From positions 39,390,565 to 39,454,564 of the forward strand of contig NC_012879.2 in the NCBI RefSeq assembly GCF_000003195.3: a DNA stretch of 64,000 nucleotides. The letters are read 5' to 3'. This document shows positions 58,072-64,000 of the stretch, piece by piece. Each line of letters starts with the position of its first letter. The stretch's first letter is position 1. Under the pieces are notes generated by a model, which worked only from the letters and a program-made list of their open reading frames with translations, was not told the origin of the DNA and ran no database searches. The DNA comes from Sorghum bicolor (Eukaryota; Streptophyta; Magnoliopsida; Poales; Poaceae). A program made the position numbers and the translations under genes.

Positions 58072-58299
58072 TCACTTAAATGCAGTATAGTAGAACAAGC
58101 ATAGCATATCATGTAAGTTAGCGAGAATAGGGAGACTTAGAATGCTTCGGGGCTTGCCTTTCTCAAACGTGCTGGGCCGGTGATCCGGACACTCCTGTAG
58201 CTCCTCTCCGGGTTCCGGTGCTTCCGGAGGTTCCTGCTCCTGAATCTCCTCTGGCCCCTCGGGTCCCACCTCGTTCTCCTGCGAGCCTGTATGATGCAT
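58072..58299 (-). CDS. Small acidic ORF inside LTR F
   Basis: 75 codons from ATG 58299 (MHHTGSQENEVG), rich in Glu and Pro, with CPDHRPSTFEKGKPRSILSL close to the end. It is the counterpart of 20858-21091 in LTR G. The tails after SL differ and look unconstrained. The flanks are A/T-rich while the ORF itself is GC-rich. No known domain. The element also has ordinary gag and pol, so this would be an accessory protein if real. Confidence 0.45.
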   Translation of the reverse strand: MHHTGSQENEVGPEGPEEIQEQEPPEAPEPGEELQECPDHRPSTFEKGKPRSILSLPILANLHDMLCLFYYTAFK

Positions 58300-59239
58300 G
58301 TGTGCTCATGAGTGGAGTGCGAGATGCCCGAGTGGATGCTTGTATGAGAAGGTACCAAATGATCATGACATGATGCATAGGTGATTAACTTGGTCATGCT
58401 CATTACAAGGTAGTCAACATCATCCAAGAACAGACAATTGAATTAAACATCTATTGCATTCTCTTCTACCAATTGTTTTCAAGTGTAACCAGCAACCCAC
58501 ATGATGCTTCAAAAATACACCAAACCCCTTTTTATTCTATTTAACCCATATATAACAATTCATAATTTTCTTTATTTATTTCTAGGCCCATCAAAATTTG
58601 CATGCAGTTCTGTTCATCCATAATTTCCACAAAAATTACAGGAGACTTCCAGTCAAGCATAAAGTCTACTATAATTTTTTCATAATTTTTGGATACTTAT
58701 TTTGAGCTATAAAAATCACAAGATTATTACATAAAGGCAAGTACAATTACTCTACTATGGTATAAGTGACAAACAGCAGATTTCATATTTTTACAATTTG
58801 TCTAATATCATAGGAAACATCCACAAAAATTTCCAGACTTATTGCATGATCCAAATTTTTATTAAAAATCATAAACCACTGCCATGCAAGCATTTAAATC
58901 ACTATAAATTCATTTATACACCAAATAATGTGTAGCAATATTTTCCCAGTGAGTTAACATACATGCAGAGCCAACAAATCAAGTTTCACATTTTTCTGAG
59001 CCATATTTTAATTACTATGCATTTTCTAAGTTTAGCAAAAGCATGGATTAATTATTTCTGTCCAGAAAAGGTGTTCAAACATGACATGCAATTACATCAA
59101 ACTGTAGATCTGAAAATATAGAGCACACCAAAATTTATTTCACCAAATTTGGAGTTGTAGAACTCAAGATATGGATTTTACAAGTTTTAAATTGATTTCT
59201 GGAAAACCTTTTCTGAAAATCAATTCGAAAATGGGATCA

Positions 59240-60100
59240 AAAACGCTAAAGACACCCAGATCTACACCCAACGCGGTCCCCCTGCGGCTGACAGTGGGCC
59301 TCTGACCCCACTGGTCAGCGAGACCGAGAGGGAGAGCACCTCCGACGAGCAGATCTCGCCGGCGATGAGGTTCCCCGCCACGGGGTGAGCACCATCGTGC
59401 TCCCCGCAGCGAGGCGCACCCAGCGTTACCCTCGGGTTGGCCGGAGGATGGTCGGAGCACCTCCGACGAGCATGCATGGCGGCACGGCGGCGCTGCTCGC
59501 CGTGGCCAGGCTGCTCCGGTGCGGTAGAACATGCGCAAGGGCTCCTCCGAGCTTCCCCGTCGCACTACGGATCTAACGCGCCAAGAAGCAAGCAAAACGG
59601 GGCAGAAACGAGCGAGGTTCGACGCGGCGGAGCTCTCCGACGAGGTCGGAGCAACTCCGATGAGTGATTCATGGCGTTCGACGGGCTCTCACCTCGGTAG
59701 AGCATTCGCAGGAGCTTACCGCGACGACGGCGAGTGCGCTGGTGGTTTCGGCGTCGAGATTGGGGCACTGGAGTGGCCGGCGGTGAGCAGCGGAGCTGCT
59801 CCGGCGATGGCGCTGCGGCGGAGCTCCTACGGCTGCGGTTGCGCTCGCGAGTGGAGGGAGGAGGGAGAGAGGCGCGGGCGACAGAGCGAATGGAGTGGCC
59901 TAGGAGCCCGGGCCGGCGTCCCGACCAGGTGAAGCCGGTCGGCCGCGGCGCGCTCCTCGCCTGCGTACTACCGCCGTGTGGCCGACGCTGGCTGGGACGA
60001 GGCGGGCGTCCGCACGCGGGAGAGAGGGAGAGGGGGAGGCAGGCTGGGCCGCTGTCTCGGCCGAAAGGGAGGCGGGGTTGGCCCAGCAGCGCCTGCCCCT
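59240..60100. other. GC-rich leader segment within LTR F
   Basis: A CpG-rich block with overlapping ORFs on both strands and no recognisable domain, matching the block at 18600-19560 in LTR G in position and composition. Confidence 0.5.
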
Positions 60101-60571
60101 TTTCCATTTTTTTTGAATTTCTTTTCTCAAATTATTTTCTAAATTCATTTAGACCAATTTAAATTCATTTTCACCTCTTTCTCCCTAAAAGCAAAGTTAT
60201 TCCAAAACAAAAACCCTACAACTTTGTTTTAATAAGCAAGGCCAAATTCCAAGTAGAATTTGAATTACCAATTAAAAGTAGTTCTAGGTTTTCAAATAAA
60301 TTCATTTTGGGGGATTTTGTATAAATTCCATTTCTCAAATTCTATTGCTCCAAAAATTGCACAAAAATATTTTTAAACCTTCTTACACATAAATAAACCT
60401 AGTTTGAATATTCCACAATTTTAGAATCAAGCATCATATTTTTAACATATTGAAAGCACATAGAATAAAACACATAAAATCATATTTTGGGATGAATGAC
60501 ATGCTCATGATGCTATGCTTGATGAGAATGCTTATGCATTGCTTTGGTAAGGCTAAGTGCATGCTTAACAC

Positions 60572-61966
60572 CTAGGGTGTTACAGCCCTTCCCCCCTTAG
60601 GGAAATCTCGTCCCGAGATTTGGGTTACTAACCATTTCTTATGAAATTTTGGATAAACTGTTTTTAGATAATCCTCAGTTTCCCAGGTGGCATCCCGATC
60701 GTCATGATGACTCCACACCACCTTGTATGTTCTGACAACTCTGTTTCGGGTTACTCGTTCTTTGGTATCCACAATTCCCACTGGCTGCTCTTTATACTCT
60801 AAGTCTGCTTTTATTTTGATCCCTCGAGGTTCAATCCTCTGTTCAGGCACTTTCAAACATTTCCGTAGTTGCGACACATGGAAGACCGGAAAGATCGAAC
60901 TCAATTCTTCAGGCAACTGAATCTTGTAGGCCACGGGGCCTTTCCTCTCCAGTATTTGATACAGTCCCACATATCTGGGTGCAAGCTTGCTTCGAACTCG
61001 GAAATGTTGAACTTTCTTCAGTGGCGTAACCTTGAGGTACACATAGTCACCTACTTTGAATTCAAGTGGCCTTCTCCTCTTATCAGCATAACTCTTTTGT
61101 CGCGATTGTGCCGCTTGCTTATGTTGCTGTATGATTTGCACCTTTTTCTCTGCTTCATTCACGAAGTCGATACCGTAGTATCTCCTTTCACCAGGTTCAA
61201 CCCAATTTAACGGAGTTCTACACCTTCGACCATACAAAGCTTCGAACGGAGCCATCTTGATACTCTCTTGGTAGTTGTTATTGTATGAGAATTCAGCCAG
61301 AGGTAACCATGACTCCCATGATTCCTTGGATGATAGCACACAGGCCCTCAGCATATCTTCTAACACTTGATTTAGCCTCTCAGTTTGACCTGAGGTTTGG
61401 GGATGATACGCGGTGCTTCTTATTAGACTGGTCCCCAAACTCTTATGCATTCGCTCCCAAAAGTGAGCGATGAACTGTGGTCCTCTATCTGATATGATGG
61501 TCTTGGGAATACCATGCAACTTGACAATCTCGGCCATATATATATCGGCATACTCGGGAGGTCTGTATGTGTTCTTAACTGGGATGAAATGAGCCGACTT
61601 GGTTAATCGATCTATGATTACCCAAATCGAGTCATTCCCCTTCCTCGTGGTTGGTAAACCTGTGATAAAGTCCATGCTGACCTCTTCCCATTTCCACTCG
61701 GGAACTGATAACGGTTGCAACAGACCTACAGGTTTCATATGGATGGCCTTAACTCTGCAACACGTGTCACAACGGGCCACATATGCGGCTATTTCTTTCT
61801 TCATCTTGGTCCACCAAAAGTGGGGTCTTAGGTCTTGATACATTTTACTACTGCCAGGGTGAATAGAAACCTTAGAGATATGGGCCTCATCCATGATACG
61901 ATTCTTCAATTCCCGATCCTTCGGGACTACTAACCGATGTTGAAACCACAGTACCCCTTTTTCATC
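60572..61966 (-). pseudogene. pol: Integrase and chromodomain part of Pol (element F)
   Basis: Open from the TGA at 61967-61969 to a stop at 60572-60574, which lies 11-13 bases inside the LTR. Zinc-binding HHCC region (HPGSSKMYQDL, CDTCCRVKA). The catalytic triad is visible as MDFITGLP, ISDRGPQF and GQTERLNQ. The C-terminal region has KVGDYVYLKVTPLK and RSKLAPRYVGLYQIL, then a chromodomain-like end (VRTYKVVWSHHDDRDATWE) that in chromoviruses guides integration to heterochromatin. This portion alone looks intact. It is called a pseudogene because the polyprotein is broken upstream. Confidence 0.92.
60585..60604 (-). other. Polypurine tract, element F
   Basis: The minus strand reads CCCTAAGGGGGGAAGGGC just before the LTR, following GAGATTTCCCTAAG. 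This is the usual Tekay-type plus-strand primer and is overlapped by the end of the pol ORF. Confidence 0.75.
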
Positions 61967-64000
61967 AACTCAAAACTGAGTTTTTGGGTCATCTTTGATC
62001 TTCTCTTTGATGTGGAAAATACCCTTGTCTGTTTTCTGACCTTCAATGACTTGACTCTCGAGCGAACAACTAAGTTGTATGTGACATAAGACTTCAGGAT
62101 GCATGAGGTTAAAACCATCTTCAAACAACGGTTGAACCACCTGATAGTGCGGTTTACGACTCAAAGCGTCTTCTACTACATTAGCTTTGCCTGGATGATA
62201 GTGAACTTCCAGATCATAGTCCTTGATTAGCTCTAACCACCGTCGTTGCCTCATATTCAGCTCGGACTGAGTGAAGATGTACTTCAAGCTCTTATGATCG
62301 GTATAGATATGACACTTATTTCCCAGCAAATAGTGTCTCCAAATCTTCAAAGCGTGCACTACTGCTGCTAACTCAAGGTCGTGAGTTGGGTAGTTGACTT
62401 CGTGCTTTCTCAACTGTCATGAAGCATAAGCTATCACTCTGCCATCTTGCATCAACACACACCCCAAGCCACTTTTCGACGCGTCGCAAAACACATCAAA
62501 AGGCTTCTCGATATTGGGTTGCGCCAGAATGGGAGCAGTGGTTAGCAACTTTCGCAAGGTGCGGAAGGCTAGCTCACACCCCTCCGTCCAGACAAACTTA
62601 TGATCCTTTTGTAACAAACTGGTCATTGGCTTAGCAATCTTGGAGAAGTCAGGTATGAAACGACGATAATACCCGGCCAGACCAAGAAAACTTCTAACTT
62701 CTGAGACAGAAGTTGGTGCCTTCCAGTCCATGACTTCCTGCACTTTTGACGGATCCACAACAATCCCTTCTTTAGATAGAATGTGCCCCAGGAATGGAAC
62801 TTTCTTCAACCAGAACTCACACTTGCTGAACTTGGCATATAACTGATGCTCTCGTAATCGTGTTAACACGATTCTCAGATGCTCGGCGTGATCTTGCTCA
62901 TTTTCTGAATAAACCAGAATATCATCGATAAACACCACAACAAACTTATCTAATTCTGGCATAAAGACTGAATTCATCAGATACATAAAGTATGCAGCAT
63001 TTGTCAACCCAAAGGACATGACAAGATACTCATACAACCCATATCTGGTGGAAAAAGCAGTCTTCGGTTTATCCTGCGGACGAATCTTGATTTGGTGATA
63101 CCCAGACCTCAAATCTATCTTGGAAAACACTTTTGCCTTGGACAACTGATCAAACAAGATATCAATCCTTGGCAAAGGATACTTATTTTTGATGGTCACT
63201 ACATTTAGCGGACGATAGTCCACGCACATGCGCAAAGACTGATCCTTCTTTTTCACGAACAACGCTGGACAACCCCATTCTGATGAACTTGGCCGGATGA
63301 ACCCTTTATCCAGTAACTCCTTTAGTTGATTCTTCAACTCAGCAAGTTCGTTTGGTGGCATCCGGTACGGCCTTCTAGATATTGCTGTTGTACCTAGTAT
63401 CAACTCGATTGCAAACTCTACTTCCCTATCCGGAGGAAGTCCTGGCAATTCCTCGGGAAAAACATCATGGAACTCACATACCACGGGTATGTGTTCTAGT
63501 GGAACCACCTGTACTGCACACGAAAGACTGGCGAAGTCTAACCGTCGGGGTAGCTTGACCTGAAGCACACCCTTCCCTTGCGGGTCTCTGAGGGAAAGAG
63601 TTCTATTCCCGGCATCTATAACCGCGCCCCAGTCAGTCATCTTTTTCATTCCAATGATGACATCCAAAACCAGCCCTAGCATGACCACAAGGTTTACGCG
63701 AAACCTCCGGCCACTGATATCCAAGGTAACTCCTGTTACTGTTTTATTAGTCAACACATCAGCTCCGGCTGAGCTGATGTGATAGCCATAACCCAACTCA
63801 GTAACTGGCTGGTCATGCTTTTGTGCAAATGCTTGGCTCATGAATGAATGCGATGATCCAGAATCAAACAAAACAACTGCAAGATGTTGGTTGACAGGAA
63901 ACATACCAGCTGTTACTGGTTCTCCTTCCGGGATCTCCTCGATTGAGGTATGGTGCACACGAGCTGGATAGGTTGGCTGCTGCCTCTTGGGGTAGGTACA
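61967..64000 (-). pseudogene. pol: Protease, RT and RNase H part of Pol (element F)
   Basis: The frame is open from the window edge to a TGA at 62414-62416, then from 62413 to a TGA at 61967-61969. Protease motif [10 protein letters not shown] near 63860; [33 protein letters not shown] and catalytic [11 protein letters not shown] (near 62920); RNase H begins [10 protein letters not shown] and continues [13 protein letters not shown] and VEDALSRK. In RT motif LTNA-AYF the usual Pro of NAP is missing (a one-codon deletion near 63000). The two stops and this loss make the copy unlikely to be active. Confidence 0.92.

Larger units (their letters stand above)
56652..60584 (-). repeat. 3' LTR of element F (3933 bp)
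   Basis: In element orientation it starts TGTAACACCCTAGGTG and ends GGTCGGTTCTGTTACA. It has a GC-rich leader block (59240-60100), A/T-rich flanks (58440-59220, 60110-60560), the small acidic ORF (58072-58299) and the stem-loop near 57100. It is related to solo LTR G but clearly another subfamily. Confidence 0.92.
56652..64000 (-). mobile_element. Element F: Tekay-type chromovirus (partial, 3' LTR and pol)
   Basis: On the minus strand, pol (protease to chromodomain) is followed by a polypurine tract and a 3933-bp LTR. The 5' LTR, primer site and most of gag lie right of the window. RT sequence, very long LTR with TGTAACACCC start and chromodomain-like C-terminus fit the Tekay/Del lineage. 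The left flank is GACAC (56647-56651), inside the integrase of E. Confidence 0.93.

Noticed and set aside
1..64000. Host genes
   Set aside because: Every long coding stretch is gag, protease, RT, RNase H or integrase of an LTR element. I saw no exon-intron gene structure with a non-transposon domain.

Overview
The window is transposon-packed intergenic DNA from a flowering plant, almost certainly a grass and probably a panicoid one. This rests on dense nesting of Ty3/gypsy LTR retrotransposons, tRNA-Asp type primer sites, Athila/Tat and Tekay-type proteins, and a GC-rich leader in the long LTRs. I cannot fix the species. I found no host gene, rRNA, tRNA gene, CRISPR array or prokaryotic feature. 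All names (L, J, I, H, G, M, K, B, E, D, F) are my own labels.

Layout. 1-3093: 3' end of an autonomous Athila/Tat-like element L (+). 3094-3402: short spacer, perhaps an old LTR scrap. 3403-9993: 5' LTR, decayed gag and non-coding body of non-autonomous J (+), cut short. 9994-17945: non-autonomous I (-) with two LTRs but unmatched flanks, so probably a recombination product. 17946-32820: remains of H (+), a gag-protease element; it carries a 4.6-kb solo LTR G (17963-22537, TSD GTAAC), and its 3' LTR is split by non-coding element M (26374-32419, TSD CCTRG). 32821-35095: 3' part of K (-). 35096-44092: B (-), a gag plus tandem-protease element without reverse transcriptase, holding a solo LTR (39210-40489, TSD ACTTC). 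44093-56651: autonomous but decayed E (+), inserted in the 5' LTR of B and itself hit by D (45551-53417, minus, TSD ACAGC, intact gag only) and by F. 56652-64000: F (-), a Tekay chromovirus with a 3.9-kb LTR and most of pol. Nesting is K > B > E > D and F, four levels deep.

How the parts relate. L and E carry pol and could supply enzymes. J, I, D, H, K and B lack RT and integrase but keep LTRs, a tRNA-Asp-like primer site, polypurine tracts and a long shared 3' non-coding module, so they look like parasites moved in trans. Their LTRs share one 5' (U3) block but have different 3' ends, and their internal modules (gag, spacer, protease 1, protease 2, 3' module) occur in different combinations, which points to repeated template switching between families.

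Best candidates for something undescribed: (1) a retrotransposon polyprotein of Gag, zinc knuckle and two tandem aspartic-protease units with nothing downstream; (2) a small acidic ORF at the same place inside two different Tekay-type LTRs with synonymous changes in its conserved core; (3) LTRs of B that have swallowed an old primer-binding site; (4) repeated polypurine/hairpin elements inside the non-autonomous families.
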